DNA of 52,676 nucleotides from Candidatus Endomicrobium macrotermitis (GTDB lineage Bacteria; Elusimicrobiota; Endomicrobiia; Endomicrobiales; Endomicrobiaceae), in assembly GCA_031271405.1 (NCBI GenBank), contig JAISVT010000062.1, positions 1-52,676 on the forward strand, written 5' to 3'. Within the stretch, counting starts at the first letter, position 1. Each line of letters starts with the position of its first letter. Shown piece by piece: positions 34,392-41,865 of the stretch. Made by a program: the position numbers and the translations under genes. Below the pieces are notes generated by a model that was given only the letters and a program-made list of their open reading frames with translations, was not told where the DNA came from and searched no databases.

Positions 34392-34403
34392 ATGTTTATA
34401 TCG

Positions 34404-35339
34404 TTATATTTCCGAAAAAAGAGGGGTGGACAAATACCTTTCGCCGTTATCGGGTAAAATCGCTACTATTCTTTTTCCCGCGTTTTCCGGCCGCTTGGCA
34501 AGTTCCGCTGCGGCAAAAATTGCCGCTCCCGAAGAAATTCCCGCAAGCAGGCCTTCCGATTTTGCAAGTTCCCTTGCAGTTTTAAAAGCGTTTTCGTTTG
34601 AAACGGCAATTATTTCGTCATAAATTTTTACGTTGAGATTGTCCGGAACAAAACCCGCGCCTATGCCCTGTATTTTATGTGCTCCGGCCGTTCCTTTGGA
34701 TAAAACAGGAGAATCCGCCGGCTCCACGGCTATTATTTTTATATTCGGGTTTTTGGATTTCAGATATTCGCCGGCTCCGCTTATAGTGCCGCCGGTTCCT
34801 ATTCCCGCTGCGAAAATATCGATTTTCCCTTCTGTATCTTCCCAAATCTCGGGGCCCGTAGCCGCTTTATGCGCCGCGGGATTTGCGGGATTTGCAAATT
34901 GTCCCGGGATAAAGGAACCGGGCGCAGATTTTGCAAGCTCTTCGGCTTTTGCAATCGCTCCTTTCATTCCTTTCGCGCCTTCGGTAAGAACAAGTTCTGC
35001 GCCGTACGCTTTCAATAAGTTTCTTCGTTCAACGCTCATGGTTTCGGGCATAGTGAGAATCACTTTGTATCCGCGCGAAGCGGCAACGCAGGCAAGCCCT
35101 ATTCCGGTGTTGCCGCTGGTTGGTTCTATTATGACCGAATTTTTGTTCAGCAGTCCCTTTGCCTCCGCGTCGTCTATCATGGATTTTGCTATTCTGTCTT
35201 TTACGCTTCCGGCAGGGTTGAAATACTCAAGCTTGCCGATGATTTCGGCATTGAGCCCGTTTTGTTTTTCATAATTGTAAAGCCTTAAAAGCGGAGTTTT
35301 TCCGATTAAGTCCGTAATTTTGCCGTAGATTTTTGCCAT
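34404..35339 (-). CDS. cysK: Cysteine synthase A (O-acetylserine sulfhydrylase)
   Basis: The 311-residue fold-type II PLP enzyme makes cysteine from O-acetylserine and sulfide. The PLP lysine is in [10 protein letters not shown] (residue about 43). The substrate loop is [12 protein letters not shown], the phosphate loop is [10 protein letters not shown], and SSGAAIFAA is near the C-terminus. [15 protein letters not shown] is typical of CysK. The start at 35339 is chosen because it begins the conserved [17 protein letters not shown] and has AAGGA five bases upstream. A frame extending 16 codons further lacks both. No cysE is visible in the window. Confidence 0.96.
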   Translation of the reverse strand: MAKIYGKITDLIGKTPLLRLYNYEKQNGLNAEIIGKLEYFNPAGSVKDRIAKSMIDDAEAKGLLNKNSVIIEPTSGNTGIGLACVAASRGYKVILTMPETMSVERRNLLKAYGAELVLTEGAKGMKGAIAKAEELAKSAPGSFIPGQFANPANPAAHKAATGPEIWEDTEGKIDIFAAGIGTGGTISGAGEYLKSKNPNIKIIAVEPADSPVLSKGTAGAHKIQGIGAGFVPDNLNVKIYDEIIAVSNENAFKTARELAKSEGLLAGISSGAAIFAAAELAKRPENAGKRIVAILPDNGERYLSTPLFSEI

Positions 35340-35377
35340 AAAAATTCCTTTTCGGGCGATATGTTTGCCGTAAGACA

Positions 35378-35406
35378 AATATAGCAAATTTTAATGGGAT
35401 TATTAA
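35378..35406 (-). promoter_or_regulatory. Putative cysK promoter
   Basis: On the minus strand TGCTATATT has the extended -10 form (core at 35378-35383). TTAATA lies 17 bases upstream (35401-35406), a weak -35. Transcription would begin about 30 bases before the cysK start. Confidence 0.4.
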
Positions 35407-35410
35407 ATTT

Positions 35411-35434
35411 TATGCGATCGGCCGCATATATGCG
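35411..35434. promoter_or_regulatory. Triple TATGCG half-site array between cysK and the GDT1-type gene
   Basis: TATGCG occurs at 35411-35416, as its inverse CGCATA at 35423-35428, and again direct at 35429-35434. The last two form a perfect 12-bp palindrome (CGCATATATGCG). The array lies between the divergent promoters, as expected of a shared operator. Confidence 0.4.
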
Positions 35435-35462
35435 CAAAGAACTTGTTTGACTAAAGCGGCGC

Positions 35463-35468
35463 TATAAT
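35463..35468 (+). promoter_or_regulatory. -10 box very close to the GDT1-type gene start
   Basis: A perfect TATAAT lies 13 bases before the ATG at 35482, so the transcript would have a leader of about seven bases. No ribosome binding site lies between them. TTGTTT at 35443 is a possible -35 with short (14-base) spacing. Confidence 0.45.
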
Positions 35469-35481
35469 ATAAAATATCCCT

Positions 35482-36048
35482 ATGGAAGCTTTAATATCTT
35501 CGTTTTTGCTTATACTTCTCGCCGAAATGGGCGATAAAACACAGCTTGTCGCAATGGCTTTTACCGCAAGGTTTAAAGTTTTGCACGTTTTGCTTGCCGT
35601 TTCCGCCGCGACCGTAGCCAATAATTTTTTAGCGGTGGCGGCAGGCGGTTTTATTTCCGGATTTTTTTCGGAAAACGTGATAAAATCGGTTTCTTACGGG
35701 CTTTTTATAGTTTTCGGCATTTGGGCTTTGACGGGCAAAGACGAAGATGAAAAAGACTCCGGAAAAGTCATCATAAATCCGTTTTTTACCGTTTTTATAT
35801 TCTTTTTCATTTCCGAGTTCGGCGATAAAACGCAGCTTGCGACAATGTCTTTGTCAATGAAATACGGCTCCCCTCTTTTTGTTTTGCTCGGCGCGTCTTT
35901 GGGGATGATTGCGGCAAACGCCGTAGGCATAGCCGTAGGAGCGCTGCTCGGAAAAAAAGTGCCGGCGGGCGTTATCAAAAAAGTTGCGGCGTTTTTATTC
36001 ATAGCGCTGGGGATAATCGGTTTCGCGTCGATTATTATGAAGCGTTAA
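35482..36048 (+). CDS. GDT1/TMEM165-family cation transporter (UPF0016)
   Basis: The 188-residue protein has about six membrane helices arranged as two homologous halves. Each half carries the family's metal-binding signature: LLAEMGDKTQL (residue about 11-21) and ISEFGDKTQLA (about 112-122), that is E-x-G-D-K-T in both. Bacterial members export Mn2+ and the eukaryotic ones move Mn2+/Ca2+. The substrate here is inferred, and no riboswitch of the yybP-ykoY type is visible because the leader is only a few bases. The start was chosen as the first in-frame ATG; no Shine-Dalgarno is present. Confidence 0.92.
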   Translation: MEALISSFLLILLAEMGDKTQLVAMAFTARFKVLHVLLAVSAATVANNFLAVAAGGFISGFFSENVIKSVSYGLFIVFGIWALTGKDEDEKDSGKVIINPFFTVFIFFFISEFGDKTQLATMSLSMKYGSPLFVLLGASLGMIAANAVGIAVGALLGKKVPAGVIKKVAAFLFIALGIIGFASIIMKR

Positions 36049-36054
36049 GAAAGA

Positions 36055-36080
36055 CGGAAATTTGTAAGGTTTGATTTCCG
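36055..36080. other. Short hairpin between the transporter and nuclease genes
   Basis: CGGAAAT (36055-36061) and ATTTCCG (36074-36080) form a perfect 7-bp stem with a 12-base loop. No U-tract follows, so termination is doubtful. Confidence 0.35.
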
Positions 36081-36101
36081 CGGCTGAGCGGTACTACAAA
36101 A

Positions 36102-36986
36102 ATGAACGATATAAAAAAATTCCCCTACACCGATATTTTAGGCTGGTCAGTTTCAAGATACGATAAATTTTCAAACTGCAAAAGACAGTATTTTTACGAT
36201 TATTACCCCAGATACGACAGGGATTTTCCGCTTGAAAAAATACAGTTTTTAAAATCTCTTACCTCAAAGGCCCTCGAAACCGGAAATATAGTTCACGACA
36301 TAATAAGGGATATGCTTTTCAGGTTTCAAAAAAGCCCCAAGCCCATTCATAAAGATAAATTCTTCAAGTACTCTTTCGATTTGACCGAAAAATACTGCGG
36401 TTCAAAAACTTTTTTTGAGACTTACTATAACGGCGAAGCGGTTTCTTCCGCGGAGATTTACGCCAAAGTGAAAGTCATACTTGAGAATTTCATAAACAGC
36501 GAAAGATTTTCATGGATAGAAAAAAACGCCGTGCCTTCCTGCGCCGAATGGGTAATAGAGCCTTCGGGATTCGGCGAAACCAGAATAAACGGGTTTAAAG
36601 CGTTTTGCAAAGTCGATTTTTTGTTTCCGGTAAAAGACAAACTGTATATCCTTGACTGGAAAACGGGAAAGCCCGACGAAGTAAAACACTCCAAACAGCT
36701 TACAGGCTATTCTCTGTGGGCAAGCTATCATTTCGGCAAAGAGGCCGGAGACATAGCGCCCGTAATCGTTTATTTGTACCCGCAATATGCGGAAAAAAAA
36801 GTGACTGTCGATAATAAAGCGATAGCTTCTTTTTCAAAACAGGTTGAAACCGAAACCAAAGAAATGTACGAATATCTTGCGGATATAGAAAAAAATATTC
36901 CTAAAGACAAAAGCGCTTTTTCTCTTACCCAAAGGACCGTTTTATGCAAATACTGCAATTACAGGGAAATTTGCAAAGGGTTTTGA
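36102..36986 (+). CDS. PD-(D/E)XK nuclease with predicted Fe-S cluster (RecB/Cas4-like)
   Basis: The 294-residue protein has the RecB-nuclease core: GNIVHDII (motif with metal His), Asp172 in CKVDFLF, Asp185 and Lys187 in LDWKTGK, and QLTGYSLWA (the QxxxY motif). Cys26 in FSNCKRQ plus Cys282, Cys285 and Cys291 at the C-terminus (C-x2-C-x5-C) give the four-Cys 4Fe-4S arrangement known from AddB and Cas4. All active-site residues are present. It is a stand-alone nuclease: no helicase partner, cas gene or addA is in the window. A role in DNA end processing or repair is likely. Confidence 0.88.
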   Translation: MNDIKKFPYTDILGWSVSRYDKFSNCKRQYFYDYYPRYDRDFPLEKIQFLKSLTSKALETGNIVHDIIRDMLFRFQKSPKPIHKDKFFKYSFDLTEKYCGSKTFFETYYNGEAVSSAEIYAKVKVILENFINSERFSWIEKNAVPSCAEWVIEPSGFGETRINGFKAFCKVDFLFPVKDKLYILDWKTGKPDEVKHSKQLTGYSLWASYHFGKEAGDIAPVIVYLYPQYAEKKVTVDNKAIASFSKQVETETKEMYEYLADIEKNIPKDKSAFSLTQRTVLCKYCNYREICKGF

Positions 36987-37011
36987 GAGCCGGCGGATAT
37001 ACAGAGGCATA

Positions 37012-37057
37012 GACGCGCGCGCAATCATGGTAAAGGGTTTGTTTTTTACCGCGCGTC
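37012..37057. other. Long imperfect hairpin before the histidine kinase gene
   Basis: Outer arms GACGCGCG (37012-37019) and CGCGCGTC (37050-37057) enclose inner arms GGTAAA (37029-37034) and TTTACC (37045-37050). It lies in the 107-base gap after the nuclease gene. It could be a weak terminator or an operator; no U-tract follows. Confidence 0.35.
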
Positions 37058-37093
37058 CGGGCATATAAACTTCTAATCGTTCGCGGAGCGGTT

Positions 37094-40000
37094 ATGGAAA
37101 CCTGTTTAAACATTATTTTAAATTACGACTACGCCGTGTTTTTTCTGGCGTGGTCTTTTTTGTTATTGAGCCTTTCTTTTTGTTTCGCGTGGAAATATAA
37201 ACTCGGCAATCTTTCGTATTTATGGATAATGCTGTTTTGCGCTTTTATCGCCGCGTCAAAATTTATGGAAGTGTTTTCGTACGGCTCCGTTTTTACGGAA
37301 AGCGGCCTGCATATAGTTCACGCCGCTTTGGAGTATCTCGCATTCTTGTCTCTTTATATGTGCTCCGTAATTCCGCGCGCCGGGCTGAAAACCAAATCTT
37401 TTATTAAACTCTCGCTGGTCCCTTTTGCCATCATGCCTTTTGCGGTGTCGTTTTTTGCCGGATTTCATTATTTTGAAGCCGTTTCTTTCGTTTTTTTATG
37501 GATTCCTTCGACTGCCGTGCTTTTGTCGGATTTATTCAGGGTTTCAAAAATACCTCCCGGATATAAACACATTACCGTGATTTTTGCTTTTGCGGCCGTA
37601 TATGCGGCCGGTTTTTTAGTTCTTGAGACGCTCAGGGTTTTTCATTGCCCGATGTCGGACCCGCATATTGCGGTACATGCGGTTGCGGCGCTGGCCGTTT
37701 TTTTCATTGCCGCCATGTCGTTTCGCCATTTCAAATTTCTCTATGAGCAGCAGATAAGAATTTATGATTTTATGCCTTTTTACTGGAAACACATCCCGCT
37801 GGCATCTATTGTATTCGTGATTTTGGTTTCGGGGCTTTCCGTTTCTTTTTACGCCGAAGGCAGGGTCAAAAAAGAAGTGGCGCGCGATGCCGACAATATT
37901 ATTTCGGGGCTTTCCGAAACATTATCCGCGCGCATTTCCAAAACCGAGCAGATAAGCGAAGCTCTGGCTAAATCCGTTTTTCTCAAAGAAGCCGTATCTC
38001 ATTCTTTTAGCGGCGATAAAAATTCTGTCGACGAAATACTTGAAGAACAAAGGAATACTTTTAAAGTCGCGGCCATTTTTGTTTTGGACGAGAACGGAGA
38101 CGCCGTTTACGCTTCGGAGAACGGATACGGAGAACGGTTTCAAACGGTAAATTTGAAAAACAGCCTGTTTTTTTCGGAAGCGCAGGCAAACGGAACGGCG
38201 AGGCTTTTTACGAAAAATGTTCCGGGCGAACCCGGGGAAAGCTATTACGCGGCCGCGAAGATCAACGGCTCCGGCGGGATAGCGGTCGTTAAAAATTCCA
38301 TAGACAACTATGCCGAGATGCTTCTTATGTACGAGAATGTTTACATAATAGATAAAAACGGAACCATTCTGTTTTCGAACGACAGCGAAGCGGGTTTGAA
38401 AAATTTGCGGCTGTTTTACGAGCCCGCCGGCAAGACGGAAAAAAGAAAAGAAAACCCGAACGAGTTATTCAACGGAGACACCGTAATTCTGAAAAATAAG
38501 CTTTTTCACGTTTCAAAAAAGTTTATTAACGGCGATTTCTGGTCCGTAGTATATTTTACTCCGCTGGATTCGGCGCGTCACGCCTGTTTTTTGGTAATGC
38601 TGGGCGTAAGCGTTTTTATCGTTATAGTTCTGCTGCTGTTTCTGATAGTCAATCAGTCAAACAGGCTTATGGCTTTGCTGCGCCGGCAGAATGCGATTTT
38701 GGACTCGGTAAGATCGGTAGCCATATTGTCCGCGGACGTTAACGGCAAAATATCTATGTGGGGACAGGGAGCAGCCGATTTGTCCGGATATTCCGCCGAA
38801 GAAATAACGGGCAAAGAATTTAAAGACGTTTTATTCGACAAAGAGGGCGTTTCCGTGTCTTTTGACGACGCGATTGAACGGCGCGGATTTGTATTTAACA
38901 ATTTTACGTTCAAGAAAAAAGACGGCTCGATGGCGGAAATTTTACTTAATGTCGTTCCGCAATTTTCCGCAGCGGGAAAACTCATAGGCTATATATTTTC
39001 CGCGGTAGATATTACCTACATGAAAAACGTAGAGACGGAACTTGAACAGCAGATAAAATTTCTTCAGATTCTTATAGACAGCATTCCCGCGGCCGTGTTC
39101 TACAAAGATGTTCATATGAATGTAGTCGGCTGCAATAAGGCTTTCGAAGAGATAACGGGGCTTTCAAAAGAAGAAATTATCGGCAAAAAATTTGAAAACA
39201 TTTATTCCGGGCGGGAAACCGTCGAAATGTCCGAGAAAACCGATAAAGAAGTAATAAAAAATATGTCCGCGATTTCTTTCGAAACCGTTTTCAAGAGCAG
39301 AGGAGCGAGTGTTCCTCCGAAGACTCTTTTATTTTACAAGTCCGCGTACAAGAAACTTAACGGCGAGATCGGCGGAATTATCGGGGTCATAATAGACGTA
39401 ACAAAAGAGCGCGCGGTGCAAAAAGAAAGAGACAGGCTCAAGTCAAGCCTTATGCAGCAAAGCAAACTTGCCGCTCTGGGCGAGCTTGCCGGCGGAATCG
39501 CGCACGAGCTAAACAATCCTTTAAGCATAATTCTGGGTTATGCCCAGGTTCTTATGAAAAACGCGGGTTTTGACGATGAAACGCGCAAAGGCGTAAAAAA
39601 CGTATATGACGCCGCCGTAAGAAGCCGCGGCATAATATCCAATATGCTTGAATTTTCAAGAACGGATTCGTCGAAAATGCAAGACGTAAACGTTAATAAA
39701 ATAGTGGAATCCTCTTTGCTTATAGTCGAAAAAGATTTGAAGAAAGCCGGTATAGAAACCGAAAAGAATTTTGCCGAAAAGGACAGCCTCGTTTCGGCAA
39801 ATCCCGTTCAGATACAGCAGGTTTTGATCAATATCATATTAAATGCCAGAGACGCGATGCCTGACGGCGGCAAAATTACCATAGATTCTTATGTGAAAAA
39901 CGGCAAATATTGCTTGAGCATATCGGATACGGGAACGGGAATAGCGAAAGAAAATCTGGACAAAATATTCGATCCTTTTTTTACCACCAAAGAGGAAGGA

Positions 40001-40141
40001 AAAGGAACCGGGCTCGGGCTTTCCATAAGCTACGGCATCATTACCGCGCACAAAGGGACGATAAACGTGAAAAGCGTTTCCGGGAAAGGCTCTGTTTTTA
40101 CCGTAAAATTGCCGCTTGCAAAAAATAACGCTTCGCAATAA
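37094..40141 (+). CDS. Membrane sensor histidine kinase with two PAS domains
   Basis: In order: about seven membrane helices (residues 5-230), an eighth helix (about 235-255), an extracytoplasmic sensor region (about 256-493, Cache-like), another helix (about 498-520), PAS 1 (about 530-645), PAS 2 (about 660-780), a HisKA dimerisation domain with the phospho-accepting His804 in GGIAHELNNP, and a HATPase_c domain (about 895-1010) with N-box NIILNARDAMPDGG, G1 SDTGTGIA, F-box FDPFFTTK and G2 GTGLGLSI. All catalytic boxes are intact. The N-terminal seven-helix block resembles the membrane-sensor (MASE) type. No response regulator is nearby, so it is an orphan kinase whose signal and partner are unknown. 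Confidence 0.92.
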   Translation: METCLNIILNYDYAVFFLAWSFLLLSLSFCFAWKYKLGNLSYLWIMLFCAFIAASKFMEVFSYGSVFTESGLHIVHAALEYLAFLSLYMCSVIPRAGLKTKSFIKLSLVPFAIMPFAVSFFAGFHYFEAVSFVFLWIPSTAVLLSDLFRVSKIPPGYKHITVIFAFAAVYAAGFLVLETLRVFHCPMSDPHIAVHAVAALAVFFIAAMSFRHFKFLYEQQIRIYDFMPFYWKHIPLASIVFVILVSGLSVSFYAEGRVKKEVARDADNIISGLSETLSARISKTEQISEALAKSVFLKEAVSHSFSGDKNSVDEILEEQRNTFKVAAIFVLDENGDAVYASENGYGERFQTVNLKNSLFFSEAQANGTARLFTKNVPGEPGESYYAAAKINGSGGIAVVKNSIDNYAEMLLMYENVYIIDKNGTILFSNDSEAGLKNLRLFYEPAGKTEKRKENPNELFNGDTVILKNKLFHVSKKFINGDFWSVVYFTPLDSARHACFLVMLGVSVFIVIVLLLFLIVNQSNRLMALLRRQNAILDSVRSVAILSADVNGKISMWGQGAADLSGYSAEEITGKEFKDVLFDKEGVSVSFDDAIERRGFVFNNFTFKKKDGSMAEILLNVVPQFSAAGKLIGYIFSAVDITYMKNVETELEQQIKFLQILIDSIPAAVFYKDVHMNVVGCNKAFEEITGLSKEEIIGKKFENIYSGRETVEMSEKTDKEVIKNMSAISFETVFKSRGASVPPKTLLFYKSAYKKLNGEIGGIIGVIIDVTKERAVQKERDRLKSSLMQQSKLAALGELAGGIAHELNNPLSIILGYAQVLMKNAGFDDETRKGVKNVYDAAVRSRGIISNMLEFSRTDSSKMQDVNVNKIVESSLLIVEKDLKKAGIETEKNFAEKDSLVSANPVQIQQVLINIILNARDAMPDGGKITIDSYVKNGKYCLSISDTGTGIAKENLDKIFDPFFTTKEEGKGTGLGLSISYGIITAHKGTINVKSVSGKGSVFTVKLPLAKNNASQ

Positions 40142-40164
40142 CGCGGCGGCTGTCAGAGGAAAAA

Positions 40165-40854
40165 ATGACTTTGTACAAATCGGAATTGGAAACGAAAGCG
40201 GGGCTGCTTAAAAGCGCTTTGCAGAAAAACGGCATAGAAATTTCATTCGGCGGCGGCAGTTTCAGGGATTATCTGGTAATACTGGAAATTTCAAAAAACG
40301 GGAAAAAATGCGGGAAAATTTCCATGTATTATAAACCGTCAAAAAACACTTTCTCCGTGAAGAAACAGATTTCCGATTCGGAAATCGAAATGCAGGTGGA
40401 CGGCGTTTGGGACAATCTCAACGGTTCGGAAGTTTACGGCGGAGAGAGCGGGATATACGAAATATTCGTCGACGGTTCGTATATCGGCGGAATTACGGGA
40501 TACGGCGCGGTTATTTTTCTGGGCAATGAAGTTAAAGCCGAACTTTCGGGTATCGCGGCCGGCACGCAGTTCAGGCAGTTCGGCGGGGAATTGAAATCCG
40601 TTATAGAATCTCTTAAATGGTGCGAAAAAAACGGAGTTTTAAAAGCAAGGGTAAATTACGATTACGAAGGCATAGAAAAATTTGCAACGGGAATGTGGCA
40701 GCCTAAAAACGAACTTTCGAAAGAATACGTCGATTTTTTAAGGAAAAATAAAGTTCAAATACAATGGCGCCACATAAAAAGCCATACGGGAAACTCAAAA
40801 AATGATATTGCCGATAAACTCGCCAAAAACGCCGCTTTAAAAGGAAATTTGTAA
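40165..40854 (+). CDS. RNase HI-family protein with an extra N-terminal domain
   Basis: The C-terminal domain (about residues 98-229) is an RNase HI fold: Asp103 in IFVDGSY, Glu142 in GGELKS, Asp166 in VNYDYEG and Asp214 or Asp217 in NDIADKLAKNA. A conserved WRHIKSHTGN loop with catalytic His precedes the last acid. These four acids bind the two metals that cleave RNA in RNA-DNA hybrids. The first 95 residues (with a strand run GKISMYYKPSKNTFSVKKQI) are not the usual hybrid-binding domain of RNase H1. They faintly resemble the TBP-like N-terminus of RNase HIII, which is only a suggestion. It follows the kinase gene by 23 bases and its 3' end overlaps the Fic fragment on the other strand. Confidence 0.87.
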   Translation: MTLYKSELETKAGLLKSALQKNGIEISFGGGSFRDYLVILEISKNGKKCGKISMYYKPSKNTFSVKKQISDSEIEMQVDGVWDNLNGSEVYGGESGIYEIFVDGSYIGGITGYGAVIFLGNEVKAELSGIAAGTQFRQFGGELKSVIESLKWCEKNGVLKARVNYDYEGIEKFATGMWQPKNELSKEYVDFLRKNKVQIQWRHIKSHTGNSKNDIADKLAKNAALKGNL

Positions 40855-41136
40855 AGCATTTGCAATTTCAATTATAAAACGCCCGTCAACGGCATTATGC
40901 AAGTTTTCCAAAATAAAATTTAATGCGTATTTATGATTTATCGCTTCGTAAATTTCTCCCGGGTTTGCCGATATCTTAAAAGAAGCGTCATTAAAGACTA
41001 TCGCATAAGTGTCGGCATATGACAATGTCGAACCTTCAATGGCGTTCGAATTGTATGTGCCGCGCGTAATATAATCTTCAAAATAATTCTTATTTGTTTG
41101 TAGAATGTTGAGAATATCCGGTTTTTCCATATTCAT
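40837..41136 (-). pseudogene. Fic-family protein fragment, N-terminal inhibitory part only
   Basis: The 99 codons match the N-terminal region of class II Fic AMPylases: TYNSNAIEGSTLS contains the inhibitory signature S-x-x-x-E-G, followed by LSYADTYAIV, INHKYALNFI and a helix ending IIEIANALQISF. A complete Fic protein should continue for over 150 residues through the HPFxxGNGRxxR active site. Here a stop codon comes at 40837, inside the 3' end of the RNase H gene. The protein therefore lacks catalytic capacity. It could be a truncated remnant or a retained stand-alone inhibitory domain; no Fic toxin is present nearby. The start and ribosome binding site are weak. Confidence 0.75.
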
Positions 41137-41185
41137 ATTCTACTTCTACAAAAATTATTAATGCTTGTGAAATAAGCCTCCGTAA

Positions 41186-41214
41186 TTGTCAATTTTTAAT
41201 TGTTTTGCTAAAAT
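41186..41214 (+). promoter_or_regulatory. Promoter of the XRE-cupin/acs/pta unit with a spacer palindrome
   Basis: TTGTCA (41186-41191) and TAAAAT (41209-41214) are spaced by 17 bases, and TGC precedes the -10. CAATT-TTT-AATTG, a perfect 13-bp palindrome (41190-41202), sits in the spacer where a bound regulator would block polymerase. This site and the HTH protein encoded directly downstream suggest autoregulation. Confidence 0.6.
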
Positions 41215-41241
41215 CATACAAATTTGCATATCGGAGGGAGT

Positions 41242-41793
41242 ATGACGGAAACTTTAAAACAAATAGGCATCAGGATAAAAGCCATAAGGGAAATTTCCGA
41301 ACTTTCGGCACAGGATTTTGCAAAAAGCATAAATCTTGACGAAGAAACGTATTTGAAATACGAAAAAGGCGAAGCGGATATTCCTATAAGCGTTCTTTCG
41401 GCCATATCTTCAAAATATAAAGTGGAGATGACGGCTCTTCTTACCGGCGGCGAACCAAGGCTTTCTGCCATAAATGTCGTAAAAAAAGGCAAAGGCCTTA
41501 ACGTCGAAAGAAGAAAAGAATACAAATATCAGGATCTGGCCTTTAATTTTATACATAAGAAAGCCGAAGTGTTTTATGTCACTGCGGAGCCTTCGAAAGA
41601 AATCCCGAAACATTTCTATTCTCACTCGGGGCAGGAATTCAATTACGTGCTTGAAGGTTCGATAAAGCTTTTCTTCGACGGAAAAGAATATATCCTTGAA
41701 GAGGGCGACAGCGTTTATTTCGATTCGAGCCGCAATCACGCGCTGACAGGGCTCGGAGACAAGCCCGCGAAATTTTTAGCGGTCGTCCTTTGA
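41242..41793 (+). CDS. XRE-family HTH regulator with C-terminal cupin sensor
   Basis: The 183-residue protein has an N-terminal helix-turn-helix (about residues 8-62; ELSAQDFAKSINLDEETYLKYEKG) and a C-terminal cupin domain (about 105-180; HSGQEFNYVLEGSIKLFF, EEGDSVYFDSSRNHAL). Such proteins bind a small ligand through the cupin barrel and control adjacent metabolic genes. GGAGGGAG lies three bases before the ATG at 41242, which decides the start over an ATG six codons earlier. It sits 72 bases before acs in the same direction and probably regulates it. Confidence 0.92.
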   Translation: MTETLKQIGIRIKAIREISELSAQDFAKSINLDEETYLKYEKGEADIPISVLSAISSKYKVEMTALLTGGEPRLSAINVVKKGKGLNVERRKEYKYQDLAFNFIHKKAEVFYVTAEPSKEIPKHFYSHSGQEFNYVLEGSIKLFFDGKEYILEEGDSVYFDSSRNHALTGLGDKPAKFLAVVL

Positions 41794-41865
41794 ACGCGGA
41801 GAACAAAGAATAATTAAAAAATAACGGCGAAAAAAAGAAGCGCAAAGTTAAAGAGGTATTTTCCA

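Noticed and set aside
34633-35274. A 213-codon plus-strand frame opposite cysK
   Set aside because: Pro/Ser/Ala-rich shadow of a clear cysteine synthase.
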